From: Anthracocystis setariae
Lineage: Eukaryota; Basidiomycota; Ustilaginomycetes; Ustilaginales; Ustilaginaceae
Length of the DNA: 64,000 nucleotides
Direction of reading: 5' to 3'
Assembly (NCBI GenBank): GCA_928724745.1
Contig: CAKMXJ010000005.1
Coordinates: forward strand, 310,001-374,000
The notes below the pieces were generated by a model. That model saw only the letters and a list, made by a program, of their open reading frames with translations. It was not told where the DNA came from and made no database searches. This document shows, one piece after another, positions 1-11,230 of this stretch. The stretch's first letter is position 1; the number at the start of each line of letters is the position of its first letter. A program made the translations under genes and the position numbers.

Positions 1-969
1 ATCCGATGTAGGCGGCAGGCTCGACATGGTAGGCTTCGCCGCAGCAGCGTGATCCATGACAGGAAGGGCAGAGTTGGGTGCCATAGTAGTAGAGGACAGT
101 AGGGCGGATCGGAGCGAAGGTGACGTCTGACCAGCCATCGATCCGGTAGGATTGTGAGACGAGGCAGAAGCGCGTTGAATTTTGCCGGACGTGCCGCCCT
201 CTGTATCAGAGTGCTCGGAAGGCAATGTGAGCTCGGTCTGACCGCTACCATGTCTTGAGAGATTTCCTTTGCCGTCGGAAAAGGTCAACATGGAACTGTC
301 TCTTCGCTGCGAAACTGGCGACAGCGAGCTTCTTAGGCTGTCGTCCTCCGATGGTGGCATCGCAAAGTCCTCGATGATGCCAGTCTGCGGCATGGAGAGG
401 CCACCAGGCAAAGCAGATGTACCGTTCATGGGTGACGACGAAGGAAAGGAACGATGCGTGGCGCCGGGAACGATGGTGCTGCCAAACGGATGGGGCATGG
501 CCGACATGGGGTATTGGGATGTGGTCGCCCAGGGAGCAGGACCAAGGAAATGAGGCATGCTAGAGGCGGTGGCGCTCTGGGAACGATTTCGGTTGCGGTT
601 GAGGGGAGCCGTGTGAGCAAAGGGATCGATGCCAAGATCGATGGATGCGCGCTGTGGTAGAGGATGGGAAGCTTGAGTTGAAGGCACTGCCTGATGGATC
701 ATCACGATCTGTTCGGCAAGTGTCTGATTCTCAGCTCGCATCCTGGCTAGAGCCTCTCGGAGATAATGGCTCTCCTCCTCTTGACTCTGAGACCGACGGT
801 GCAATTCGGCAAGTTGAGCTTCGAGCTGCATCGTGTATTCCTCTTTACGCTCGCGAAGACGCCGTTGTGCATTGCGGTTTTGCTCTTTTCTCCGCGCAAT
901 CTGACGGAGGCGCTCGGCATCGGGCACCTCGTCGTTGGACTTGATGGATGGTCTCATACTGACTGGCAT
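1..969 (-). CDS. bZIP transcription factor, Yap/AP-1 type (C-terminus cut by left edge)
   Basis: An open frame of 323 codons runs from an ATG at 969 to the left edge without a stop, so the C-terminus is missing. Residues about 15-75 form a bZIP: the basic stretch RRKEQNRNAQRRLRERK has the fungal AP-1/Yap pattern NxxAQxxxR, and a heptad-like zipper follows (LEAQLAEL, LREALARM, AENQTL). The bZIP therefore sits almost at the N-terminus. The remainder is Ser/Pro/Met-rich and looks disordered. By family it should be a nuclear DNA-binding regulator, often of stress or metal responses, but the target pathway cannot be read here. A stop lies about 20 codons upstream in frame, so 969 is the first ATG of this exon; a second ATG is at 957. 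A further 5' exon cannot be excluded, given the 4 kb gene-free region upstream. Confidence 0.75.
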   Translation of the reverse strand, partial: MPVSMRPSIKSNDEVPDAERLRQIARRKEQNRNAQRRLRERKEEYTMQLEAQLAELHRRSQSQEEESHYLREALARMRAENQTLAEQIVMIHQAVPSTQASHPLPQRASIDLGIDPFAHTAPLNRNRNRSQSATASSMPHFLGPAPWATTSQYPMSAMPHPFGSTIVPGATHRSFPSSSPMNGTSALPGGLSMPQTGIIEDFAMPPSEDDSLRSSLSPVSQRRDSSMLTFSDGKGNLSRHGSGQTELTLPSEHSDTEGGTSGKIQRASASSHNPTGSMAGQTSPSLRSALLSSTTMAPNSALPVMDHAAAAKPTMSSLPPTSD

Positions 970-2437
970 GGAGTAGGTCGGACGCGAGACGGGGAAGTAA
1001 TGAGATGAACGGCGGTGTTCAAGTGGTCAAGGAATTTGATGGCGATGTCGATTGGAGCTGAATGGAATGTCGACCCGTGAGTGAATGCAGTTGGTTAGCC
1101 ACAGAGCAAAAAGAATGACTCGCCTACGTATGGATGCGGGTGCAGGTCGAATGAAAGGGAGCAGTAGTCGAAGCTATCGTGCGCGCGACTGGCGATCGCA
1201 ACAAGTCGGACGTTATTCTGCAGCTTAGACAACGACAAGCCCTTAGCAGGCTTGTGGCAATGGTAAGGGCGACAGAGTCGGAATGGATACTGGCAAGAAC
1301 TTGAGATGTTGTTGAGTGGATGGGATGGGGTCAAGTCGCAAGATAGTGGATCGAGTCGGGGCGGCCGAAGGCCAAGTGGAAACGGAGGACCCTGCGACTA
1401 TATGTGTCGCAGCAAAGCTCAAAGCTCAATCAATGGAAGGGTGGCGAACGACTGACCCGATACTGTTGATGTCCCTGAGAATGCAGGGGGGTTAGTAAGC
1501 GCGTTTCGGCGCTGCCGCCAGTGAGGGCTCCTGCAGAGCTGAGCCAAATAAGGGAGCTAGACGACTCGTCGTTGATCGGATGCAAGATAGCTGGAAAAGA
1601 AGGGGTGGCGGCGTGCAAGAGAGGATCGAGAGACGAGGCAAAAGTGGTCCGAGGTTGAGAATCGGAACTGCTTTGAACCGAAGCTTGCGTTGAAGGATAT
1701 GCAGGCAGAGGATGGACGGTTGAATGTTTGGAAAGGTCAAGATGCTGGCACCCGACAAGTCGAGTTTTGCTGGTGAAAGGATTCGGGTGGGCGATGGGAG
1801 AAGTAGGGAGGGAGGAATGGAACGGCCAAACTGGCAGTCCGTCCGAGGGAGGCAAAGGCGAGAAACTCTAGGTTAAACCAGCCTACCGAGCAAAACGTGA
1901 AGCTCTTGAACGCCGTACAGGTCTGGCATCCGACAGCGCGAGAAGGCAAGAGGCAGAGGCAGAGTCGGGATGAGCGCAGCTGCGTGTTTTGACAACAGGA
2001 TCGTGTTGCCGGAAACGTTGACGTGGATGGCCAAGCTACAGGCAACAAGACAAGACAAGATCAGATCCGAGCCGTGGCGCTCGGATAAGTCGGGCGCTAC
2101 GATGACGAGGGTCTGTCTCGGCCTGATCCGCTCTGGACAAATTCGGGCTGGTCAAGGAAGAGACCGCAGAGACGGAGAAGCTGGAGTTGACAGGAGGGCG
2201 AGAGGGCGGAAAGCGAGACTCAAAAGCAGAAGGATGGAAGGAGAGGAAAGACGGCACGCCTGAGCAACTCGATTTGTGGATGGCTAGGGACGGCAGCAAC
2301 GGCAAGAGCACCTCGAGCTGGGGACAAGCCAGAGCCAAGGCCAAGACCCACGTTTGAAACAAAGAAGACCGCAGTCACGATCCGAGCTCGCCGGGACTTG
2401 GCGAAGGTAAAATAAGAGTGAACAGATGCGACGCCCC

Positions 2438-2500
2438 GAGAGAGAGAGAGAGAGACAGAGAGACAGAGGGAGGGAGAGAGGGAGAGAGGGAGAGAGAGAG
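2438..2500. repeat. GA-rich purine tract
   Basis: An almost pure run of GAGA, GACA and GGGA units, about 63 bp, lies in the region upstream of the bZIP gene. Such polypurine tracts can affect nucleosome positioning, but no function is shown here. Confidence 0.85.
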
Positions 2501-2739
2501 CGCTGCGCTGTGGTCGAGCCGATGTGATGGGATCCGGAATGTGGTGCTGGTGCTGGTGCTGGGTGCGTTCAATTTTAGCCAGTAACTCAGCCAGCATGGT
2601 ATGGTACAAAGGGAGCAAGAGGACAGCGAGCGATCTGAGTTCAAAGTTGGGTAAGCTGTGGTGCATCCGGTACGCCTCGTGTTGCGGTACAGTACGTAAA
2701 AATGAAGACGAGCACCGACGGATTCGGTGCATCCGAACT

Positions 2740-2767
2740 TACCTACCTACCTACCTACCAACCTACC
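2740..2767. repeat. TACC tandem repeat
   Basis: A short array of the 4-bp unit TACC, six to seven copies with one interruption, lies in gene-free DNA. Confidence 0.85.
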
Positions 2768-4726
2768 GAACCCAGACGAACCGGATCGTGGGCGAAGGTG
2801 GATGTGGACTGTATCCGGGTGGCCTTGCGTTGACTAGGGGGCAAGGCTCGCGATCGTGGGTGCATGCAGAGGACTAGCGCGCTCGATGGTCAGGGCGGTT
2901 GGGGCTCACATCGCTTTGGGCTTGACATGCAGTGCGCGCCACATTTGGTGGTACGACACACAAACAAGCAACGAGCAGCCGTGTGTGCGCGCGTGCGTTT
3001 GTGCTTGCTTGCGGGACGTGCGATGTTGGGCATTGCATGTTGAAATCCGGTGCGGCGTGCAGGGTTGCCACCGCGCGATTCAATTTACGGCACTGCTACA
3101 CATACACACTCGCAGTATGCCTTGCGGGAAACTCGGCCAGTTGACAGGGTGGAGGCATTCAAGCTTATTAGGGCGAAACAGCAGGGTTCTTTCGATGGTG
3201 CGCATGTGCTTAGCCGAGAGCGACCATGTGCCGAGCATAGCATGAATAGAAAGAGTCCTCCACTATGCAGTACAGTACAGTGCTGCACTTTGCGTGGTTC
3301 AGGAGATCGAGGTTAGCCACAAGTGGCTCGACAGGGGCGTCATTGGCAAGCAAAGCTCGATCGTCAGCGCAAAAGCTTGCTTCCATGCATCGACGTATAA
3401 TAAACACAAACCATAAAAAAGGCACTCGAATCAATGCTCAGTGCCGACGTGCCTGTCAACGATCTTTACACTACTGTATGCCACCCGACCGGCTTTTACG
3501 ACACGATCGAGGCAAGACATCGACCATATGTTGTGTACATAGAAAATTGGATGCGGAGCTATGCGCGAGAAATGGTAAAACCGCGGTAAGCCGCCAGCGA
3601 GAAATTCGCGCTTACTGGCTATACGAGCGGCGAAATTTCGAGCGTGCCTCAAAAACGACCAGCTTGACCTATCCGGATCAAGGTCAGGGTTCTGTATTCG
3701 ATGAGAACCAAGGCTACCGAACTCAGCTTTCCGAACGGCACGATATGGTGCAGCGGCATGTTCCACCTTGTGACGACTTTTTGGGGAACAAGACACCACA
3801 GCCGCCGCCTTGGAAACCTTGTGTGAACCCCATTGAAGCGAGGGTTTAGCCGCATCGCGATGACGCTGATGCGCAGAAGACGATAAATGGCACGAAAACA
3901 ATCAGGAGAGGTGCGGCTATGAATTCGAGTCGGGTCTCATTGTGCAGCAGTGGGTCGATCGCCAAGGAGATAAAAGGACTTTTTTTTTCATTTCCGAAGC
4001 TGCAGGGGTCAAGCGAGGGTGAAAACAAACGACGCGTTTGTTCCCTTTCCCCCAGCTGTGCTCCAAGATCATACTGCGCGATCGATCCACGCACGAAAAA
4101 CCGGCACCAGCAGCTAGCATTGAAGCACTGACGGTGTTTCCACTGGACAGTCCATAAATTTTTTTTACCATCACTACTGTCTCGCGCCGACGGAGGGCGG
4201 AATGTGTCGTAGGTCACTGTGCAGTGCGTTCAGTACAGCCGTGTACAGGACTGCAGACGGAAAGCTCGCGCGCAACAGAGTAAGACGAAACTCGAAACTC
4301 TTTAGAGTAAGAAAGCCGCGCTTAAACGCAGCTCGCTTACGGCGTTGTCTGCTTGACATCGGTGCTCTTTCCGACAAGAAAGAAAGCAAGCATCGCAATA
4401 AGTTCCGACTCCGCTCAATCCCCCTCCATGTCGTCGGCACTTTCCGGTCGGTCACGATGAAATCATCTGTCGCCAAGGTGCTACTGTACTGGATTCGCCT
4501 CTGAATCCTAGATTTCCGGCTGCGCACCGCTTGAATTGCTGTACCGCTTTGCGACCTGTGACCTTGGGTTTGGTTCTGCCGTCAAGGACGAGATTACCGC
4601 AAATTTCAAACTCTGTACTGTATTCTAGCTCGGCTGATACTGCAGGGTCGTTTGCGTCTGCCGAATTTAACGTTGACTTTCGCAAGTCGCACGTCGCTAT
4701 TCCCTGGTTGAACCTTGATTTCGAAC

Positions 4727-4727
<1 letters not shown>

Positions 4728-4793
<66 letters not shown>
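4728..4793. repeat. TGCT microsatellite, about 16 copies
   Basis: About 16 perfect consecutive copies of the tetranucleotide TGCT. Its perfection suggests it is length-polymorphic. It lies about 320 bp downstream of the stop of the 962-residue protein gene, outside any gene I can support. Confidence 0.95.
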
Positions 4794-5108
4794 GTGCTCA
4801 TTTTCCCCGCAAGCAAGTCTTTTCAGCTCCGTGATCCATGTGCTTTAACCTAACTGCGAATGCACACACGACAGATGCCGCAAACACCGCTCAGACCGGA
4901 GGCACGATCCAGTACAGTACTAGTTGGAACCGGATAAATTGATACAGTGAACAGATGCGCTTGGGTTGCGATCATATGACGGGCTAGTAGGCTAGAAATA
5001 CAGTTGTTGGCTAACGAGAAAAGTACTCAACCCTCTCAATGAAGAAAGATCCAAGCCAAAGTTGAAGCGAGAACACCGATGATGTCCACATATATAGGCG
5101 GTTTGTGG

Positions 5109-7997
5109 CTACTTGCCAGCCGCAGTCGGTACCTGATTGCCCGCGCCGCGAGCTGTGAGCTTCCTCAGGTTGGCGGCCCATTCATCAGCGTGAGAGGGGG
5201 CTCGCTGATGGTTGACTTGGCAAGCGGCGACTGTGTTGGTCTTGGATGCCGGTTCGGCGGCTGGGCTATTGTCTGGGGTCCATTGCGAACGCAGCGCACC
5301 GAACGCTGCTGTGGGCGTCGTAGCATTGCGACCGGCGAGGTCAGCCCGGTATGAGTTGGTGGGCGTGATGTTGCTGCTGCATGTGCTAGCTCCATCACCG
5401 CCAAAGTGTCCATCGTTGCTGCTGCTGGCGGCTGCAATCCCTTGCTGGAGGAGCGGCGACGGCTTGGTGTAGGCGAGACTCGAATCGGAACAGTCCGAGT
5501 CCAGGCTCGCTCGAGCCGTCGATGCAGATAGCTCGCGCATCGGCTCGTCTGGTCTCTGCGACTGCACAGCCAGCAGATCCTTCAAACTCGATGATCGAGG
5601 TGTGATGGAAGCCGACGCCGATGCAGACTCGCCCGTCATACCTTCCGCATAGTCCGGTCGACGATGCACTTTGGATCTCGGTGGGCTGACCATGATCGCG
5701 TTCGAGGTATGCTCGCGACGCAACTCGGGTCGCAGCTTCTGTCGAGGGGTGGTTTGGGTACCATACACGTTGCGGTGCATCTTCTCCGGATCACGCTCGT
5801 CCCCTCCATCGTGCTCGCTGCTGATGCTTTCACTGCGCAGTCGAGACGCCATCTTCACCCTTCCCGCCTCCTGGCTTGGCATGCCGCCGGGGAAGTCCGA
5901 GTAGGCTCGCACCATTTTGCCTGGCATCAGACCCAGTGCTGATCCCATCACAGGCGCGGCACCCAGAGCCACGGTGGAAGAGTGCTGCATCTGGTGAAGC
6001 TCGCGTGGAATCCTGATATCTCGAGGCGAGCTAGGCGTCACCTTGACTCGACCAGCTGACTCTTCAACCGCCGAGAGCGGAAGACCGCGCAAGAAGGTTG
6101 CCGAATGGGGCGTTGCTGGCATCGACTCGGTGCCTACGGACGACCCAAAAGACTCGCGCGACGTGGCTGGCAACAATGGTGGTAGCGCGACAGACCCAGC
6201 GGCGGGCGAAGTTACAGGCGAAGTTACAGGCGAAGTCACAGGCATCTGGACAGGCTGACGTCGTTCGCTTCCCTGGCGGTAGTAGTCTTGCTTCGGTTCC
6301 CTCAGCGTGTCGGAAAAGCCGGTGGACGACGCTGGATCCACTCCTACTGCCATTCGTACATTGTCGAGCGTACGCAATGCCCCGCTAGAGGCTCTAGGTA
6401 CGAGTCCGGGCCTTTGCGGTGGAGACCGTGTGGCGTGACCAGCAGCGTTGGCAGTGTGGTGCTGAAGGGAGGTGCCAGCAGTGTCATGGCTCATGCCCCT
6501 CTGCATGGCTGACGGACGAGCCTGCATCTGCGCAACACGGCTATGAACAGGACCATGACTAGGCAGCTGAGTCGAGTGGGCGGGTGGCGATCCCAGCTGC
6601 GAGAGAGCGCCCAGACGGTCTTGACGGCGGTCTTCGAGGGAAGGTGGTGCAAATCGTGGACTCATTGCCTGCTGGGGCGAAAGGAGACCGCGCTGTGCAT
6701 GCTGAAACGACTGCTGCGCGTTTGGAACACCGATGGTCAGCGTTGTGTTTCCTCCGAATCCGGGAGGCTTTGGTCCGCCGACGCTCCATTCCTGCTTTTG
6801 ACGGCGTCGCAATTCGGCCGGATTGTCGAACGACTTTTGCTTGCGAAGTTGACGCATGGAGGCGGGAGCAGCCGTTGGTGGAGCGAGCGCCTGTTCGCGA
6901 GTCGAACCGCTCAAGCTGGGGGAAGGTTTGTGATGGATGTCGTCTAGGGTCACACCGCGCGCCATTGGCTGTGCAGTCGCGGTAAAACCGTAGCCGCCAG
7001 TGGTCGATGGGTGGGCGAACCCGGGTGTCGATGCGCTGGACGATGGTAGTGCAAAGTTGGGCATCAGCGGAGAGACGATGGGAGGCGATGGCAGTCGCAT
7101 TTCGGATGCGCTTGCCTTGGCGGCACTTTGGGCGGATGCGAAGCGCTGCATCTGGGATGGACGGGGGGTTGTGAAATCATATGCATTGGCCACCAGTTGA
7201 CGATCCTCCTCAGCTTGCGGTGTCCTCAAATCGAGGCTAGTATCGGCGGAGGAATAGTCCCAGCCTGACAAGGCCTCGAAGGAAGAATCAGGACCAGAGG
7301 TGAATGAAGACGACGAGGATGACGAGCGGTCTCCGGCCTCTCCTTCGTCTTCAGTCGACCCGCTTCGCTCTGTCGCCGCCGGTGTGGGGCAAATGATGGA
7401 GCTCAAGTCCAAGAAATGCGGTTTGGCAGGGCGAACGGAAGTTCCTTTCGAGTTGGTACCTTTCTTCGGTGCTCGATAGCGTGCACTCAACTTGTGGAAG
7501 GTGGTATCCAGCCAAGCCTGCTTGTTATCCCTCGACTGCGTCTGTGGCGCCGCGGAAGCCGGCAGGTCGGGTAAGGATGCATTCAGCGTAGTGACATCCG
7601 TTCTCTGACGATCAAACTCCTTACTGAGCGAACAGGTGAAAGACATGACTGAGGCCGTGTCGGATGCCGCAGCGGCGCCGGACTCGATGGCAGCCTTGCG
7701 AGCAGCCGCTGATGCTGCGAGAATGTGCATATAGCTGTCGTCGCTTGTGGTACGCATCATGTCTTGGGAAGGTCCGCCGATGGGACTAGGCAATGGGAAG
7801 TGGGAAGCGTTTGGTGAAGTGACAGTGCTGCTGCTGCGGCTGGCATCGCTGAATTGGGGTCGCTTGGTGGAGCTGGCAGCCGAAGGTCGACGCAGTCGCT
7901 CCCAACGACTCATGGTAGGTTGAGCATGGTTGCTTGAGCCATCGTCAGAGCTGGATGCCGAGCTCTGAGAGAGATTGATCTTGTGCTTGGAGCCCAT
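5109..7997 (-). CDS. Large disordered protein of unknown function (962 aa)
   Basis: A single uninterrupted 962-codon frame starting MGSKHKINLS. I do not recognise a domain. The sequence is rich in Ser, Ala, Pro and Gln, with polyserine near residue 230 and a TSPV unit repeated three to four times near residue 590, encoded by a short tandem DNA repeat. Short conserved-looking segments stand out from the disorder: SRWERLRRP near the start, DNKQAWLDTTFHKLSARYRAP near residue 160, and LRKQKSFDNPAELRRRQKQEW near residue 390. These may be binding motifs; many SP/TP sites suggest phosphorylation. No signal peptide or membrane helix is visible. The length and coherent composition of the frame argue that it is real, but the role is unknown. 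Confidence 0.85.
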   Translation of the reverse strand: MGSKHKINLSQSSASSSDDGSSNHAQPTMSRWERLRRPSAASSTKRPQFSDASRSSSTVTSPNASHFPLPSPIGGPSQDMMRTTSDDSYMHILAASAAARKAAIESGAAAASDTASVMSFTCSLSKEFDRQRTDVTTLNASLPDLPASAAPQTQSRDNKQAWLDTTFHKLSARYRAPKKGTNSKGTSVRPAKPHFLDLSSIICPTPAATERSGSTEDEGEAGDRSSSSSSSFTSGPDSSFEALSGWDYSSADTSLDLRTPQAEEDRQLVANAYDFTTPRPSQMQRFASAQSAAKASASEMRLPSPPIVSPLMPNFALPSSSASTPGFAHPSTTGGYGFTATAQPMARGVTLDDIHHKPSPSLSGSTREQALAPPTAAPASMRQLRKQKSFDNPAELRRRQKQEWSVGGPKPPGFGGNTTLTIGVPNAQQSFQHAQRGLLSPQQAMSPRFAPPSLEDRRQDRLGALSQLGSPPAHSTQLPSHGPVHSRVAQMQARPSAMQRGMSHDTAGTSLQHHTANAAGHATRSPPQRPGLVPRASSGALRTLDNVRMAVGVDPASSTGFSDTLREPKQDYYRQGSERRQPVQMPVTSPVTSPVTSPAAGSVALPPLLPATSRESFGSSVGTESMPATPHSATFLRGLPLSAVEESAGRVKVTPSSPRDIRIPRELHQMQHSSTVALGAAPVMGSALGLMPGKMVRAYSDFPGGMPSQEAGRVKMASRLRSESISSEHDGGDERDPEKMHRNVYGTQTTPRQKLRPELRREHTSNAIMVSPPRSKVHRRPDYAEGMTGESASASASITPRSSSLKDLLAVQSQRPDEPMRELSASTARASLDSDCSDSSLAYTKPSPLLQQGIAAASSSNDGHFGGDGASTCSSNITPTNSYRADLAGRNATTPTAAFGALRSQWTPDNSPAAEPASKTNTVAACQVNHQRAPSHADEWAANLRKLTARGAGNQVPTAAGK

Positions 7998-10678
7998 GTT
8001 GCTCGAACCTGTACAGTGTACTGGCGGCTAAGCACAGCACTGGTCGAGAAAGTGGATGTATGCGGTCCTTACAATAACATGCGAAGAGGCGTAGGTGCGA
8101 CACTGCCCGGATATGAACGAGATGCCGATATGGAATGGTATGCGGTGAAGTTGTCGTTTGAAAGCAGATGCGGTCCGAAGAAGAGAACTGGAACGAGAGG
8201 CGGCGATTGTAGCCGGCTGGTGTGCTGCCCGTGTTGGTTCTATGCTGAATGCTGGGCCGATGGGGGAGTATATGCGAAAGCAAGACCGCGTGCGAGACGT
8301 CTCCCGAAGCACCGCTGACCGGATAATTGATCAAGAATCGAAAGTCGAGATGGACTGTTTGCGTAGAACAAATGGTGCGGATGGTGATTAGGGAGGGAAG
8401 GAAAGGTATACTGATTCTTGATCGAAAGAGTGAAGTGGGAATCGTCGGGAGGGTCAGGGAGGGAGGTGAGCTTGGACGAGGGTCAGGATCCGGAACGAGT
8501 TGAAGCGAGACAGACACACAGCGGCCCCAGAGTCTGGATGAGCCGAGCAAGGAGTGTTATGTGTGAAATGATAGGGAGCGACAATAATGGACCAAGCGAA
8601 AGATGAGCTGCGACCTTTGCGCAGCAGCGGGTCCTGAAAAAGGCTGAAGCGACTTGTGCGAAAAGTGACAGACGTTGGTGGCGGCGGCAAACAGTCGCGA
8701 GGCTCACACTACTGTACGGGCGAGGGAGAGCTGGCAAAATTCGAGGGTGTTGCGGACTTTGCAGGCCAAGCTGAGGCAAAGCAGGCGGCATGAAAGACGA
8801 CAGGAGGCGCCAATGGTAATGGACTCATCATGCACGCAGAAGCTAGCACTTGCAGTCATCGCGAGCTCCAGCGCGGAGTACAGTGCAGTGCAGTGGGCCC
8901 AGCTTTGCACCATCGCTGATTGGTTACAGTGGCAGGAGCGGGAGAGTTGAGATTGTATGCCATGCCAGATGACAACACAGAAACAGGGGTCCTAAATGCG
9001 GGCATGCACCAGGCGGATGAATACAGCACAATACAGTACAGCATAGTTTGGGTACTTTGCCAGGATGAATGGCTGACGCTTTCTCTTGAAAGGGAGGATC
9101 GGATGAGGGTTTTGCGAAGCAGTTAGTCTATGGCACAAGAGCAAGCAGCATGTGCAAGATGAATGAATGCATGCAAAGGTAAGAGGACTGTACAGTACAG
9201 TACAGTATTGATTGATGCGCGTGGCCACGGAAATGTGAGGCGGTGACTGTAATTGTGAATGGCTCAAGAGACGTGCCAAGTTTGTAACATGCATGGTTTC
9301 AGACCGAGGGCACGAGAGCGTGGCGAACAATGCAAACCGCGCATGCACTTTTCTCTCCGGGCTGGGAGAAAACTGACACCTGTAATATATAATAAATATG
9401 AAAATTGTGAATCGAGATGCAGCTACTGTACTGTACTGTACAGATGATGGGATTACTGGACTGTACAGTACAGTACTGTATTGACAGGCTACACCACGAA
9501 TGCCGAGCCCAAAACAACCTTGCAGCTCCATGCATGCCTCAACTTGCGCTGTGTCCCGCCTCTTTCATTTCCAACCCGAAGCGAGGCGCACGCAAGGGAA
9601 TGAAGCAACTAGCCGACCTCATTTGCATCTCCATTTGGCAATTCGATCCGTCAGATTCTCCCGCTTTGTTTCGGTCCATGCTTAGCATTTCAGCTGGCGT
9701 TTTTTTTGGTTGTCGGTCAATGTGGACAGCTTTCACAGCATACAGTATACAGTAGCTAGCATGGGCTTGTGGATGAGCCATGCACGATTGGCTGCGAGGT
9801 GTGCGAACGACCCATAGTACAGTGTTGGTTTGCGGATCGCATACTGTACGCAAATCGTCGCAAGGATCGAAATAAAGCTGACCATCCTTGGAAGCATGAA
9901 ACTCCGAATCGGATTGCGAACTGTGTAGGATGGACTGCTTCTGGCCTGCAGTTCATCTCTGCGACTCGATCCAAGCTCTTGCCTTGATCGAGCTTACTCT
10001 TCACACCACCAGGCGAACAAGCCGAACCGTACGCGCTTGCAGTAGTGCAGTCACAATTCGGGCTCCCTTGTTGGATTGCGATTTGGCTCAACGCGTCTCA
10101 AACGCCATCGACGCGTCTAGTTTGGATTCCAACCGTGACCATCTGCAAAATCCAAATCCGTCACGCTACTCTGTTCGCTGCCCGCCCGTAAAGTCATGCC
10201 TGCCTCGCATTGCCCGTCGAGATCGAGCCACAGCCGTCTTGAACACCGTGCTACTGAATACAGTAACTGCAACTACAGTACTACCTTCCCTCATCGTATC
10301 AGGCTAGCGTCGCTGAAATGCGAGGCAGATGCATTCGTGCAGAGTCCGCACGTCTGACGACAAACGAGCCCAATTCTACCCTCACACAGTCCCCTCTTCT
10401 TGATCAGTGTGCGTACCACGGCTGTGCTTGCAACATGGCCAACTCAAGGTCCTACGTCCGTTCATCACAGCCGCTGCCCCAAGCTTAGACTGTATTGAAT
10501 TATTAATATAGGCTGAACTGTATCTTGCAAGACAGAGTCGAAACTACAATCAAGACGCTTATCGGGCTGAGACTTGATCACCGCACTTGGCCGGCGCTTA
10601 GACAAATCCAGTATAGCAGATGTCGTCACGCGTCCATCTACTGTACCGCTGTACAATGCAGGATAGAATCGTGACAAA
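7998..10678. other. Intergenic region with clustered TACTGTAC words
   Basis: I find no supported gene in these 2.7 kb between two minus-strand genes. The part next to 7998 is the promoter and leader of the 962-residue protein gene. Between 8699 and 10654 there are about a dozen TACTGTAC/TACAGTAC-type words. The densest are at 9188-9207, 9424-9441 and 9458-9481, where the word is tandemly overlapped. Confidence 0.6.
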
Positions 10679-11230
10679 TCAGGCCTCGACGAGCATGACG
10701 TATGCCAGAGGCAAACCATTGGCAGCGTCAGCGTTGACACCGACGTTTGGTTTGGGCTTGCTACCATCGCCACCGTCGCGTTTCTTGAACGAGTTGCCGC
10801 GGACCAAGCCGTCGTAGACAGAGCCTCGCTTTCGCAGCGGAGCGGGTTCCTGTTCCGGTGGATTGAGACCAGCCTCGGCTCCATTGCCCGAACCGTCGCT
10901 GCTGCTCTTGGTGACGAACGCGGTGCAGCTCTGAGCCTGTGCCAGCGACGCCCATTCCTCCTTGGTTGGCACATATGTTTTGGCGCAGTCGGCAGTGGTG
11001 GAAAATCCGATCTTGGTGCCATCGCTATACACGCCATCTTGAATGATACTGAATGCGCCCGAGTCCGAGATCTTCTGACATTTGGCATCCACCACAATCG
11101 CATGCGCGTTTGTGTCCGACGGCGACGAACATGGCTGTAGAATCGTAGGCACGTCCGCCAACACTGATGCGACCACCAGAACCACCACTCCGATCAGGGC
11201 TGCAAGTCCGGCTTGCGTGATCCTCATCAT
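10679..11230 (-). CDS. Small secreted protein with dibasic processing sites (183 aa)
   Basis: Intronless 183-codon frame. Residues 1-25 form a clear signal peptide (positively charged start, hydrophobic core LAALIGVVVLVVASVLA), with probable cleavage after the ALA-type site near residue 25. The mature part has four cysteines (about 34, 51, 82 and 102), which could form two disulfides. The C-terminal third is disordered and carries two Kex2-type sites, RKR ending at 135 and KKR ending at 151, bounding a 13-residue segment GSVYDGLVRGNSF. It resembles secreted smut proteins of unknown role, possibly effector-like or Kex2-processed. I recognise no family. Function is unknown; the secretion call is strong. 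Confidence 0.75.
   Translation of the reverse strand: MMRITQAGLAALIGVVVLVVASVLADVPTILQPCSSPSDTNAHAIVVDAKCQKISDSGAFSIIQDGVYSDGTKIGFSTTADCAKTYVPTKEEWASLAQAQSCTAFVTKSSSDGSGNGAEAGLNPPEQEPAPLRKRGSVYDGLVRGNSFKKRDGGDGSKPKPNVGVNADAANGLPLAYVMLVEA

Larger units (their letters stand above)
970..5108. other. Long gene-free region with simple repeats
   Basis: I see no convincing gene in these 4.1 kb on either strand. The open frames present have no recognisable motifs and low-complexity composition. The region is upstream of the bZIP gene and downstream of the 962-residue protein, so it may hold a long 5' leader and promoter. It contains a purine tract, a CTAC repeat and a TGCT microsatellite (listed separately), and TACAGTAC-type words near 3268 and 4911. 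Confidence 0.6.

Noticed and set aside
3265..3849. A 194-codon open frame on the plus strand
   Set aside because: No domain, mixed basic composition without conserved-looking segments, starts inside a TACAGTAC repeat; reads as chance.
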